Assembly: GCA_014898415.1 (NCBI GenBank)
Contig: RCTD01000010.1
Location: 868,001 to 932,000, forward strand
DNA: 64,000 bases
Direction: 5' to 3'
Source of the DNA: Stromatinia cepivora
Lineage: Eukaryota > Ascomycota > Leotiomycetes > Helotiales > Sclerotiniaceae
In this document: positions 10,995 through 22,632 of the stretch, one piece after another
Layout: each line of letters begins with the position of its first letter
How positions within the stretch are numbered: position 1 is the stretch's first letter
The notes under the pieces: model-generated
What the model was told of the DNA's origin: nothing
What the model saw: the letters and a program-made list of their open reading frames with translations, nothing else
Databases searched by the model: none
Position numbers and translations under genes: made by a program

Positions 10995-12901
10995 CTACAT
11001 CTTCGGCGCCACAGTCAAAACCACCCAAGCAACTCTCCCCTCTTCATCTTTACAAGGCGTAAAATGACAAACATATTTTTCCTCCGCCCTCTCCCATCCC
11101 CTCTCTCTATCAATCGCCGCACCTCCGAAAATTCCCTGTGATTTTTTGATTTCTTCAATTCCAGTCAGGAGACCCGTTTCCACTGATACTGCTCTTCCGG
11201 CTTTTATACCTTCCTTGACTACGTTTTTGAATGTTCGGGGCACGGATGATGGGGAGTGTTCGATAAGGATTTTGAAAATATCTTTATCGACTATAGGAGC
11301 CACTTCTCCGTTGGGGAGGTTGAGACCAAGCATGTCGATTATACTTGGGGAGTAGTATTTGACGATGAGATTTTGTGATTGCGCTTGGTAAGATAGGACA
11401 AGATACTGTTTTTGATGTTAGTGAATTTTAGACAGCCTTTGAGATATTGAACACACCTTTGAATAAGCTGTATAAAATTCTTCGACTTGTGTCTTGAATT
11501 GTAATTTCCCAACCCTATCAATCAATTCGCCTTCCATACCAGCTTCATCCCGGATCGTCACCGCCTTAGCATTGTATTTTTTGAAGCTTTTAAGGAAGGA
11601 ACTTTTTCCATAAATACTCTGAGTATTGGATTCTTTACTTCGAACACTAGGAGCTTTCCTACTTCCCTCCTTCACACTCTCGGTATCTTCATCGTTTAGA
11701 CTCAAAATCCGAAGAACATCGGTACGACTGTGAATCGTCGTACTACAGTTTATTTGTCCACCAAGAAAAAATCTGACATCTCCATTACCGTCGAGTAAGG
11801 GAGACACATAAAGGAGATTCCAAAATGGATCACCGTTTTTGCAATAATTGAGAAGTAATTCAACGGTTTCTTCACAGTTTTGAATGGAAGTTCGTAAACG
11901 TTTTGTTGCCTGACGATCAGTATATGACCCTTGCAGGAAACGACAGTTTCGAGAAATGATGTCTGCTCTAGAATATCCCGTGACAGAGACGAAGCCATCT
12001 GAGGCAAATACAATTGGATTATCCGCCCGCCTTCATTCTGTCAGCTTGGAATCTAGAGGGATAGTAATTTTGGATGGGACATACTTTGGATCAGTCAAGC
12101 AAAAACAGTCACCCAGACCTGGATATCTTTCTCTATCATTTGCCAATGCCATAGTGGCGGAAGCAGTAACCTGATGTTTTACAAAACGTGGATACAAGTC
12201 GCTAGCCAGTAGTTTTTCAATCTGCTCCTGGGATTCATTGAAAATATCTTGGAGGCCGGGAAGAACATTGTATGTTGCGTTCTTAATATCATGTGATAAT
12301 TGCCGAGTATGAGAACTAGAAATATTGATTTGCTTTGGTGCCTCCGATGAGATGAAAGTCGAGTGTATGGTGGAAAGAAGACGAGTTGCCTCATCTATCA
12401 ACCAATTATATTCATCAATCTAGTTTGCTATTTTTAGCACTTGCACACATACAACGAAATGCCATTTTAGCATACCTTTTGCAAAAATTCGAGATTCTCG
12501 GAACAAGAACGACCCTGACAAAATTTCAAAAATCGATGCGCGGTCGTCGGATTATGAAGCACAATATAAAAAACTTCAGAGCTAAAGAAATCCGCAAAAT
12601 TTCCTGCACCACTCAAACCTACACCATTCCTACTGTTTACACTACCTCTATCACTAGGACTCGTTCTCATCGAGCCTCTTGTGCTACTTTCAGCACCTCT
12701 AGCGTTTGTAACGCGACGTGGGCTTCCGGATGTGGACTTGGTGGAGTTGGGACTGATCGGATCTCGTTTCGATCCTGGAGTTTCTAGTAAGGTGGATAAT
12801 GGAGGTAGAGGAGCCGTTTTGTTGTAGGAATCTTCATCGCGGAGAGTTTTTGACGGCATCGCATCCCTGTTCTGGTAGTAGTGGTCAATTGAGTCCGTCA
12901 T
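10995..12901 (-). CDS. RGS-LOV photoreceptor (BcLOV4-like)
   Basis: A fusion of a regulator-of-G-protein-signalling domain with a blue-light LOV flavin domain. Exons on the minus strand are 12901-12476, 12419-12085, 12030-11457 and 11405-10995 (581 aa); introns are 51-56 nt. Residues 1-100 are Ser/Pro-rich and disordered. RGS spans about 102-230, with SENLEFLQK and LYPRFVKHQ near its ends. LOV starts at about 256 (NPIVFASDGF) and has SRNCRFLQG with the photoactive Cys at about 283, then DPFWN and the FFLGGQ strand, so flavin-contact Asn and Gln are kept. A helix-rich linker and a second PAS-like C-terminal half follow. BcLOV4 of Botrytis cinerea, the described member of this class, moves to the plasma membrane in blue light. 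A light-gated G-protein or membrane role is therefore expected. The third intron-free LOV exon makes the Cys call secure. Confidence 0.93.
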
Positions 12902-14189
12902 TTCTTTGCAAACTCAAAATGAATTATTTAGCGCAACAGTAATCCAACAAACACGTGGAGAAGCTTCAGAACGCATAGAAAAATGCAAAAACCATATCGA
13001 AGCACGAACTGGCGCTTCCCTAAGGTAAAGTAAGAAATATTGAACTTGCGGGCCCATCCTAAGCGTGGCTCTAGATTCTACCAGATTCGGCATATGAGCC
13101 GATCCATGCCCCGAGATTTGTCTCTTGGCCGCCCGTAAATGTTAGATCTTGGTGCAGGGGATGGAAAATCTCTTGAACTTCAGACCCGCTCATTCACATT
13201 TAGAGGGATGGACGCCGATCTGACCCAGATGTGATGGCCCGATGTGATTGGGGAAGGTTGACCCAGCAACTCTTTTTAAAGGCGAAGATCAAGGGTGAAG
13301 CGTTCCTCCAGTCTTCTGTTGAGGTCATAATGTCCCGATTGATGTACAGATGCGGCACAAGCTTTTCACAAGAGTCAACCACGTAATGACGAACAGCAGG
13401 AACATATACTCTATAACAGGGCATTTCACAGTAGATTACGACCAACCAGAATCGAAACTTGCGCCGTGAATTTGAACGAATTGCGTTAGTTCTAATATTA
13501 CTTTGGGACGGAATGGGTGGCCGTCAAAAACCTGGTGCCTGGATTAATCTTGCATCCCTGATTCAGGACATAAATTGCAGTACGCACTGTAAATAATTTT
13601 AGACAAGCGAGAATAATGAAGGAGATTTGGACTTAACTTAAAACTCAACCTGCAAACTCAATCTCCACATCATCTGGAACCTACAGGACCACCTATCACC
13701 GCGGAACCCTGTCACTGGACTCTGAACATGATAATGATGATATCCACAAACGCTGAAAAGCTACAAATTAGGACGTCCCGAACCCCGATGACAGAAAACG
13801 CTTTAATCATATATCACTCAATTGTCTCTGTTCCCGAACTCCGCAGTGTTGCTCAGAGTCACACGAATTTTGCTCGCAAAAAAATAATTCGGGACTTTTT
13901 CCTCATAAAGCACATGTGCCGAGAATCGAGGTTTATCTTATTTGGCTGTGTTTGCGAGAGAAACATTATCAGGATTTCATGTTATTCGAGTACCTCATAA
14001 ACGTATGTTCATGATATTTCTCATAATCGTAAGTACATTCGTTTCTTTTAAATCCATCGCAGGTGTGGACCATGAGACGTGAAATTTATTTACATGAAAT
14101 GTAAGCCGCTTCTCTTCCATACCTGCGCCATATCCACATCGGATCTCAAGCATGCTTGATATCGAGATCGTTATGTGTTTCTCTTCAAT
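12902..14189. other. intergenic region upstream of RGS-LOV
   Basis: About 1.3 kb separates the RGS-LOV start from the stop of the next minus-strand gene. Composition is normal. No conserved frame is visible on either strand; 13200-13445 and 13728-14000 hold short open frames without any recognisable protein. It probably contains the RGS-LOV promoter and 5' leader. Confidence 0.5.
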
Positions 14190-15842
14190 CTAAATATTCA
14201 GACCCCGCATAACTCTGCTTCTCTTACTCTGTGGATGGGCAGGGGCGGTGATTGTTGCACTGGAAGAACATCCATTCGCACCACACTTTTGGTAAAGTGT
14301 AATGGCAGCATTACCGCCGCATTTCTCGGCACTGTTCCCAGCGCAGGGCATAATACAGTCACCTAGCATACCAGCAACGGGTGCTCGGTCTGCAGGTAGA
14401 GTGTTATCGCAATAACATTGACTTCCAAATTCCATGCCTGCATATGTATGTCCCTTGGATGTACAGAAATCCACACAAGCTTCAATGGTCATGGAACTGT
14501 TGCCTTCCCAATCAGCATTTAATGTTCGGTTTCCTGCATCGTCGGTGCCACATCCAAGATAAGTCCAGCCTTTGGAAGTCCTTAGATCGACGATGCCAAT
14601 TGGCAGCGTGGCGGCGCTGGAGGCGGCAGGGTTAAAGCGGGAAGGGAGAGTCTGAAGTGACTTTGCTAAAGCTGCATCTTGGGGACAGGCGGGTGGTGTA
14701 TACTCTGCCGGGCCTGATGAAGGTGCATTGCAACCAGGAAGCGCGTGAAGGACACCGCTTACGGGCTCGTTGATCAGAGGCGCAAGTTTGCATTCTTGGG
14801 TATCGGATTGATCGTAAAAGGTAAATGTCTCGCTGGGGCAATCTGGTTGGCCATCGAGGCAGTTATTTATTCCTTTAGTGAGTGTTGGGATATCCCAGCC
14901 ATTGACCTTGGGCTATGTTAGCTTGACAAGATATCATTTAAGGTGGAACGTTGAATAACTTACAAAATCGCCATGGAATCCGTAACCGGTAGTATCACCA
15001 TTAGCAAGAACAAAGGGCTGAGAATCACCATACCAATCGTTCGCAAAAAGATCAGTACGATATGTGACTTCGAAGAATAAAGTCATCATATGATGAGGAT
15101 GTGAAGCTGGACAACGACCACCGTCATAGTCACCATCCACGGGATACGACATACGCGATTTGTAATCCGTGGCAGTTACATTGACTCCATCCCAACAAGA
15201 AGGCATTGTAACCTGAAGTCGAAGACCATCTGGACAGTTGATATTTGGGAATCCATTTGTTTGAAGATCTGTTCCAGTACATCTGAAACTAACAGCTCGG
15301 TCTGCAAAAGAAGAGTCGTTATAACTTCGTCGATTTGTATCTCCCGCAATCATACGAAAATTCTCAGGGAATGGAACGAGCGGATCATTATCTGGACCTG
15401 GACGTTGACTTAAGGAAATTTTAGTGAACAAACAATCTAACAGTTTCTCCAAATTTCTCAGAGCCCAAACTCACAGATAATAAATAGCCATTCCACCAAG
15501 ATTTCCATACCCATCATCTCCATTAATAGGCACAGAAATAAAACTGCCATTCTGAGCCTTATAGTAAAGCTTCGGGGTCCAATAATTTGACAAATCTTCC
15601 TTGACATTGCATGTACCACATTTAGCAGCACGAGCATCGGCATATGTCATATTGGCGCCGAATCCACTGCCGCCAGCGATAGCATGGACATGAGATGCTG
15701 GGAGGATTCCAGGACTGATTACTGGATCGACACGCTCGTCAACGAGACGACTGTAGCATTGGATGACAAATGTGGTGCTTGCTGGCGAAATGAGCGATCC
15801 TAGCAAGGCGAGACCGAGTGTTTGGGTTGATTTGAACAACAT
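14190..15842 (-). CDS. secreted DUF1996 and WSC-domain protein
   Basis: Exons on the minus strand are 15842-15475, 15408-14964 and 14906-14190 (509 aa). The acceptor of intron 2 could be CATAG six bases earlier; I chose AAG because it gives the usual HGDFxNGW motif. A signal peptide is clear (MLFKSTQTLGLALLGSLISP). DUF1996 covers about residues 25-290, with the characteristic HVHAIAGGSGF, WTPKLYY, CPDGLRLQVTMPSCWDG and GYGFHGDF blocks. A cysteine-rich WSC domain fills about 405-495 (GWTYLGCGTD, AGMEFGSQCYC, CGGNAAITLYQ). WSC domains bind wall glucans; DUF1996 is common in secreted fungal proteins of unknown activity. No C-terminal membrane anchor follows, so it is probably secreted or wall-bound. 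Confidence 0.93.
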
Positions 15843-16794
15843 CGTGACCGTTTTATTGTCGAGTGCGTGTTGTAGTTAAGAAATGGAATCACGATTTTGA
15901 TTCGCGCGCTGCTTGATCGGCTTTTGAAGCCAAGGGAGTGAGTGTATTGTATATCGAAAGAGCGTGTAGTTGAATTGAAAGAACGTACGATCAGGTATCC
16001 AACCCGATCCAAGTAAAAGTGAAATGAAGAAAAAGTGAGAATGAAGGAACGAAAAAGCGACGACTTAACTTGCCTCCGTAGAAAAGAGAAAGACCAAAAG
16101 GAAGGAAAACAAATCGAGAGAGGGGAAACATGAGAAAATTATATTAATCTCCTACGAAAACCCCATCTCCAAATTCTCACATCTGATCAGCCAAGAGAAT
16201 CCCATTGGTATTGTAGCACAAGGAATTTCCAGAGAATAATTTGAATACTGTTGGTTCCAAATTACCGTGAATGTTGCCTTATGACAGGAGAATCAGAATA
16301 TGAGCCGAGAATTTTAAATGATAGGATCGCGGTTCTTATCCGAAAGTTATCGCATCTACCTACACGATGTAAGAAGATACTGAAATTGCTTGTGCTGGGC
16401 CGTAAGGCTGTACCCCTGATGCTCTTTTTAGTTACCTTGGGTTACACTGTCGCTCGTACAACTTCTTGAAACAAGGTGGCGGAAGTGATTGGCTGGGAGT
16501 ATGAGAGGTGTTCTAGACAGCGCGAGGAGTTGCATTTTTGAGACTAGGAACTTTTGGAAACCGTGTGCAGAGACGAAAATGCTTATGTTGATAGGAGTCA
16601 TAGGATTTGTGACGAACAGCATAAAATCAATGTTCCGGAAGCTTATCAGGAGTTTGTAGTATATTTTCGTTTGGGGTCGATCGGCCACTTGTCAGCCAGA
16701 TGGTGAAGAGAGAGGTTGCTTGCTAATACCTCCCGCCTTCTTTATTAAACATTACTATAAGATAAATTCGTGCTGATAATGCCCAGTATACGCC
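15843..16794. other. intergenic between WSC gene and F-box gene
   Basis: About 950 bp. The first 250 bp upstream of the secreted-protein start are purine-rich on the plus strand (many GAAAG runs near 16020-16140), a likely leader or promoter. The rest shows no gene. Confidence 0.5.
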
Positions 16795-17399
16795 TCAATT
16801 ACAGTCCCCCTTTCCGAATATATCAACATCTTCCGTGATAGGGGATGTTCTGGTCGGAGCTATCACAATCGCCAGCAAAGCAACCGTCACCACGGCTAAC
16901 CACAGAGGGGTTCCCGATCTGAGATATCTCCAGACCACCTTCAAATGATGGTTGCCTTTCTTTTCCACACAAACGCTCCTTCCTAATACCAAACATCCCC
17001 TCCCTCCCGGCTTACTGTCACATTCTTGATGCTCTCTCCTTCTCTTCATCAACAGCCTATGAATATCATTAATTCTCACATCTTGACATTATGAAGCTTA
17101 GTTAAGACTCACGCAACACTCCCTCGACAAAATCTAAGATCACTTCCCAGTTCACATTTACTATCACTTGGACAATCCAAATGTAGCCGCCGTCTCTGAA
17201 TCAGCCACTCTATCTTCAAATGTAACCCAGTATATACAAAAGAGTAGAAATATCGATTCGCGTGCTTTAAGGAAAGCGCATCTGGATATATCAGATGAGA
17301 AGTTATCAATAAATGAATTTCTTGTGGTAGATCTAAAAGATTGAGTTTGGGAATACAATGTTCCGCATCAGGTATGGAAAGAGTGTGGTATTTCTTCAT
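16795..17399 (-). CDS. F-box protein with C-terminal membrane segment
   Basis: Exons on the minus strand are 17399-17113 and 17056-16795 (182 aa), with one 56-nt intron (GTGAGT donor, CATAG acceptor). An F-box-like helix bundle is seen at about residues 18-55 (LNLLDLPQEIHLLITSHLIY then ALSLKHANRYFYSF). The middle is Arg/Cys-rich, like many small ascomycete F-box proteins whose second part begins with a dibasic REHxEC motif. Near the C-terminus there is one hydrophobic segment (LWLAVVTVALLAIVIA), suggesting anchoring to a membrane. F-box proteins act as substrate adaptors of SCF ubiquitin ligases; the target here cannot be read. It is transcribed divergently from the exonuclease V gene. Confidence 0.75.
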
Positions 17400-18026
17400 C
17401 GTGTGGTTATACTATGTAGCCGGGATCTGTCATAGAAATAAATATATGATTCGATGTATCCATGAGGGGGAAAAGATATTGATATATAATTCGTGCTGCC
17501 TGTATCATACCAAGAGCAATTGTGAATTAATGAATACGATGATTTGAAAAGTGGTGTTTTTGACCAGGCTGCCGCTTTTGGGGGAATGTGATTCGTTCTG
17601 GAGTGGAGTGACGAATAGCTGAGTATGTATTTCGTAATGAATGCCGTGTTGTGAACGCTTTCAGAAGAGAAATACTGATTCACTAGAGTCATGACTCAGG
17701 CTGGCAATGGTATTTTATGGCACAGGGTGAATGCTAACAGAGTTACTCTTACAAAGCCGTCACTACTGTAGCAAATGGTCTGGTTGATTGTCTACACCAA
17801 TTCTCAAGAGCATAATAATATTCAGGGTTCCCAAACTTAAAAAAAATCAATATCGTTGAATAAAATCATATCGACCAATTGCAAGAATTGTGAATTGCCC
17901 CAAGAATTGCCACGTGATTACGTGATTTCCCGTCCGCCAAGTGCCAACGGAGTGGCAACAAAGCGTCATGGATTGTGCGAAAACCACCAAAAACACTAAT
18001 GGATCGCACCAAATGCACGTATCGGC
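17400..18026. promoter_or_regulatory. divergent promoter region, F-box / EXO5
   Basis: This 627-bp region lies between two divergent starts. Near 17910-17960 it has short inverted motifs with ACGTGAT and a CCGCCAAGTGCCA element. The minus-strand open frame at 17396-17692 has no protein-like features. No mapped sites can be claimed. Confidence 0.4.
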
Positions 18027-19673
18027 ATGGCTAGTCCTGCCGTAGACGAGGCAGAGCATCCTCAAAATGTTGAGGACAGTGATTATGGCTCAGATTTCTC
18101 ACCGGAAGAAGTTGAGATAGTAGAGAAATTGTTATCGCCACTCAACGAAGCAACTGAGATCGAAGACAATCCAATTGTGAACGAAATCGAGTATCATGAG
18201 TCAGAACGCACTCTTCGCCTCCCTCGAGTTTTTGGAAAGGAGCAGATTTCGCCTCTGCTCCAGGCTATTCGTGATGCGGAGAGGGTTGCTGAGCAAATTA
18301 ATACTTCAGTCGCGAAACGCGAGTACTATCCTGACTGTGAGCATATATTCTCTTCGCCATCATTAGATTTCTGGCTTACGTGGTAGCCCTTAGTGAGTAA
18401 TCGAATAGCTGAAACCGTGCCAGCTGCACCCGAAACGATAGTCACGAATGAAGTCGAAGCAAAGCCTGCAGAATCTGCAGATCCTGTACCTCGCGACACT
18501 CGAACGCCCATCGAACGATTTCGTACCGCGCCGAAGAAACCACTCTCGGTGACAGATCTCGTATCGCCAGCGTGGTGCGAGCTTCAATACTGGTATACAT
18601 TGACGAAACATGGAAGGAAGAAACGAACACCAGCTATGAAGCAAGGTAGTGCTGTACATAAGGTCTTGGAAGATCAGGTGCATAGGACTGTTCAGATCGA
18701 CATCCAAACGAGGGAAGATGCCTGGGGCCTACAAATATGGAATGTGATACAAGGGTTACGAACATTAAGAGAAACGGGACAAACGAGGGAATTGGAAATA
18801 TGGGGTACTATTGATGGATTGGTCGTTAATGGAGTTATTGATGAATTGAGCTACATCTGTCCGGATACTGAATTGGAGGAATCTTTACAGGAAAAGACTG
18901 AGAGGGAAAAGAAATTGCCACCTCCAGATCAAACTTCTATATCGGATTTCTTTAAAGCACCGGGTGCTATTGCAGAGGTGACACGGACGAGAAGACGGGC
19001 TCGATCGAACAAACTATACATTTGCGATGTTAAAACCAGAGGTGTTCGTACGCTACCAAACAACGCAGCCTTTCGCCCCACCCAGATGCAGCTTATGCTA
19101 TATCATCACCTTCTATCCGCGCTTGCCACAAACACGGTCGATTTTTCTGCCTTGGCCGCTCGCTATAGGTTGGATACAGCCAAAACATTTTCAGATGCAT
19201 TCATTGCTCAAGTAGGTAGCATGAACGATGATTATGGGGAAATATACGAAGACGCTCTTGAGGAACAGGATGATTCGGCGCCAATTTCTAGTCAAGATTC
19301 TATGAGTGTTCTCCTTGCCCACAATAATCTCAGTGCTCTTTGGTCACTCATGATATCTGAATTTCAAATCACTCTCCCCGATGGTGCTGGATCATTGGGA
19401 GGAGTGTTGAAAGCAGAATATCGATCGCGAGATAGTGGAGAAATAGTTGGAATCAAGACTATACCTATGGATAATCAAGAATTGGATTCATACCTAGAGG
19501 AAGAACTGCGTTGGTGGAAAGGAGAAAGAGAAGCGAAGGGGGTCAAAGTAGAAGAAGCATTTAAATGCAGGACTTGTGATTTTGCGGAAGAGTGTGAATG
19601 GAGATTACACAAGGTTGAAGAAGCTACTGAGAAGGCTCGGTTGAAAAAGAGGAGGAAGAGAAGTGTTGTATAG
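18027..19673 (+). CDS. EXO5: exonuclease V (EXO5/DEM1 family)
   Basis: An Fe-S-cluster single-strand DNA exonuclease; in yeast it acts in mitochondrial DNA maintenance. Exons are 18027-18336 and 18394-19673 (529 aa); the 57-nt intron uses a GTGAGC donor and TTAG acceptor, needed for frame. The first ~130 residues are acidic and family-variable. The nuclease core begins SVTDLVSPAWCELQYWYTL, giving the first cluster cysteine, followed by KQGSAVHKVLEDQVH. The active-site block is ICDVKTRGVRTLP (D...K motif), then PTQMQLMLYHHLL. The remaining cluster cysteines lie in FKCRTCDFAEECEWR near residue 505, with a basic tail (KKRRKRSVV). A QTSISDFF sequence at about 290 looks like a PIP-type PCNA-binding box. 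Length and motif order are normal. Confidence 0.94.
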
Positions 19674-20226
19674 CTGCGTTCAGGAATCTCTATGATATCT
19701 GCATGGCACTCTCTGTAGTTATGTTCAGATCGAAGTCATGACCTTATACATGACCATTCATATATACATATCCTATTATGATTCTTTCTAGTGCATACAT
19801 TTTCTAGCTCTTTGGTTGACGCCCAGCGAATCCAGGTGGGCCATTAATATTCTTTCAATTATGAGATGTAATTGAGCCTGCTTTGCTATTTGCCCGATTT
19901 AATACCAGTAGCTAGGCTGTATACTGAAAATATGTTTGCGTATCTAGCAATTCTTTCATTTTTCTGAGTCATTTGATCTCACCCGACAATATCAATCATG
20001 GGATATGTACAACTATGAATGCAAACATGATATTTTCCCAAAGTTGCGGAAACCGGAAGGCTTCCGGGTCACCGTCGTTGTCATCAATTAGTAGCAAACT
20101 TCTTTCCCCTAGGAATGGCGTAAGCACACAAGCTATATAAATGCCAAAATTGAACCAGTTTCTTTTAATTCCTCTCCTCACTTCCCTTCCCTTTCACCTC
20201 ACACCACCACTCCCAAGCCATCCAGC
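19674..20226. other. intergenic, upstream of 20227 gene
   Basis: About 550 bp between two plus-strand genes. The last 60 bases before the ATG are strongly C/T-rich, typical for a fungal leader. Nothing else is recognised. Confidence 0.5.
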
Positions 20227-21330
20227 ATGTCCTCATCCCCTGACCCTCCAGTCCACAAACCCACCATCACCAGCACATCCCTCCACACTATGGGCGCCTC
20301 GCTAATACCCTACCTCAACATGAAAGTACACCATCTGATTCCCTCGCGACGGTGGAAAGAAATCGAAGTTACAGGCCAGCACACGCGCAGCACCCCCGCC
20401 ATCATCTACAACAAGGAAAAAAACGATAAATCGTTTAATACGCAACGACCCACCGCAACGATTTTCGCGGGTGATAAATTGCGCATCAATTGTTTTCCGG
20501 GGAGAGATTATGTGCAGCACTATGCTAATATTATCGCGACGCATTTGGCGATTGAGGGGAGAGATCCGGAGATTGTGAAGGTTGTACTTCCTGGGGAGGA
20601 AGAGGGGTATGAAGTGTTTCTCAATTCGAATCTGAGGGGTCTGGAGACTGAGCGGACAAATTTGGTGATTGTGGGATCGATTCCGGACGATATCTTAAGA
20701 TCGAGTGAACCCTGGAGCGGTGGAGAAAATGCAGATGAGTTATTTTCGTGGCACACTAGTACTCGACCAAACGGATTCAAAGTCACGATTTTGAAATGTC
20801 GAGTTAGTTTCTGGGGTGATTTGGCGGGGCAATTAGTAAGATGTTTGAGGGAAATTTGTGGTGTTAGTTTACAGTGTGTGATCTATGTTGGAAAATTGGG
20901 TACGTTAGCCGAGGAACATAAGCCGAATTTGACGTTGGCGACGGGATCAAGTAGTTATGTTCGAGGGGAATTCATCGAGTGGGAAAATCCAATCAGTGAG
21001 AGGATATTGGGGAAGGTGCAGAGGGGCGTGCATTTTACGTCGGCTTCGGTGTTGGATGAGGATCATGTGTGGTTTGAGAAGATGAGGGAAAAGTTTTGTT
21101 GGGTGGATCCTGAGATTGGTCATATGGCTTTTGCGGCGAGGGAAAAAAAGATCAGGTTTGGATATCTTCATATTGTGTCGAATAATTTGGCGGGGAAGTT
21201 TGAGTATGATTTGGGGAATGAGAGGGAGGCTATGGTGCTCAAAAATAGAGTGTTGATGAATGAGTGGATTGAGAGGATCTTGAATGATTTTATAGAAGAG
21301 TTAGATGCGCAATTGGCGAATGGGGTGTAA
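20227..21330 (+). CDS. hypothetical protein, possible nucleoside-phosphorylase-like fold
   Basis: A single-exon, 367-aa gene that I do not firmly recognise. Several blocks recall the purine nucleoside phosphorylase / nucleosidase fold: CVIYVGKLGTLAEEH (like the strand-glycine loop that binds phosphate), then LTLATGSSSYVRG, FTSASVLDED, a WVDPEIGHMAFAA stretch where the family has an acidic residue after the ribose-binding strand, and LHIVSNNLAGK near the end. The N-terminal ~100 residues are variable and start Ser/Pro/Thr-rich. No signal peptide or membrane segment is seen. Catalytic residues cannot be assigned with confidence; it may be a diverged or non-enzymatic member. It converges with the SDR gene 180 bp downstream. 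Confidence 0.8.
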   Translation: MSSSPDPPVHKPTITSTSLHTMGASLIPYLNMKVHHLIPSRRWKEIEVTGQHTRSTPAIIYNKEKNDKSFNTQRPTATIFAGDKLRINCFPGRDYVQHYANIIATHLAIEGRDPEIVKVVLPGEEEGYEVFLNSNLRGLETERTNLVIVGSIPDDILRSSEPWSGGENADELFSWHTSTRPNGFKVTILKCRVSFWGDLAGQLVRCLREICGVSLQCVIYVGKLGTLAEEHKPNLTLATGSSSYVRGEFIEWENPISERILGKVQRGVHFTSASVLDEDHVWFEKMREKFCWVDPEIGHMAFAAREKKIRFGYLHIVSNNLAGKFEYDLGNEREAMVLKNRVLMNEWIERILNDFIEELDAQLANGV

Positions 21331-21510
21331 GACTGGCTGGTAGACTTTGGAAATTTGCTGGAACTTAGACTAGAAGCTGTTATGTTTCCTTCATAATGGG
21401 CCTTGAAGAGTGCCAAACTGAAACATGGTAAGTAAATACATGAGCGGTAAATAATAAACTTTAAACTAGAACCGTAATTCTATCTCAAACTTTAACCTTA
21501 CACATTTAGC

Positions 21511-22632
21511 TCACCAAGGATGTCTCCTCCCATCCCATGTCCAAAATGTCGCTACCCCTACCTCTTCTGGTATCCCTGCCGCCCAAGCAGTCGATTTCCC
21601 ACCCTCATCAATTCCACTTCTCCCCTTCTCCTTTACCACCTTTAAACACCCTCTTACACTCTCATCAACTCCTATAATCCCCTTGACTTCCCAAGGTAGA
21701 TCTACATCCTTCGCCATATCCGTATTCACTTCACCTGGATGAAGAGCTAATATAATCGGTGCCTCGGATCCTTTTTCTCTGTGCAGTTCGGCGGCCAGAT
21801 GCTATATCCATGGATGTGTGAGGAAGGAAGGGCAGTGGTATTTTGGGTGTATAGTAGCGAAAAGGGGAGTATTATGAGGCAGTAGAGTAACTTACACGTA
21901 ATCCCATATTCAGCGCAGCTTTCGAGGCAGCATATGCGGCGAAGCCATCTTCGAATGAACGGAAGTTTACAGCGGAGCCGGAATCAGAGGATATGAATAC
22001 AATGTTAGAGATCCGAGATTGAGGTATGGAGAGAAGATGTTTGGCGGCAAGAAGTGGTCCAATGGTATTAGTCTGAAAGTGGTGATTGTAGGACTGAGAG
22101 GTTCTGTCGAAATTAAAGGAGTGATCGTTAGTACTGGATACTCGCCGATGCACCATGAATCATTTGTTAAATATATGAAATGACCGGGATATTAACGAAA
22201 ACGTCGTGGAATAGATTGTGTGAAACTTTTCAATCCCATTGTATGTACAGCGAAAATCTCAAACGTAGAGCAGATAATCCATCACAGTAATAACATAACT
22301 TACCCTCCAAGCACTCTATTCGGCCATTCCAAGACCCCCGCATTGATAATCACCGCTTCAACAGGACTCCCCAACAACAACCCCGGTACAGCGAGGCAAA
22401 GACTTTCGATAGTCTGTTCATCCGTAACATCACATTTCACTGTCCATAATCTAGGCGGCGCGTGGAATTCCTTGTCCAGTTCATATAAAGTTTGCGGTGG
22501 TTCAGTGGATCGATGGGTTGCGATGACGATATTGCTGGGTGATGCTAGGAGTAACTGTCGTGTGAATTCGAGACCAATGCCTCGACTGGCGCCTAGAATC
22601 ACATAGTACTTTGAGCTTGAAAGAGAAGCCAT
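21511..22632 (-). CDS. short-chain dehydrogenase/reductase
   Basis: A classical SDR, NAD(P)-dependent oxidoreductase. Exons on the minus strand are 22632-22304, 22103-21896 and 21801-21511 (275 aa). Intron 1 is 200 nt, long for this window, and has a textbook TACTAAC branch site before TTTCGACAG; intron 2 is 94 nt. Motifs: cofactor loop GASRGIG at about 14-20, acidic CDVTD near 68, NAGV near 96, FISSDSG near 140 and the catalytic YAASK near 160. Residue His-Pro-Gly-Glu-Val-Asn-Thr after the active site is the usual LHPG-V-T strand. It resembles fungal C-factor/sniffer-like SDRs, whose substrates are mostly unknown. It is divergent from the CBM1 gene. Confidence 0.92.

Noticed and set aside
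17396..17692. 98-codon minus-strand frame upstream of the F-box gene
   Set aside because: No domain or splice connection to the F-box exon; the F-box protein has its own ATG at 17399.
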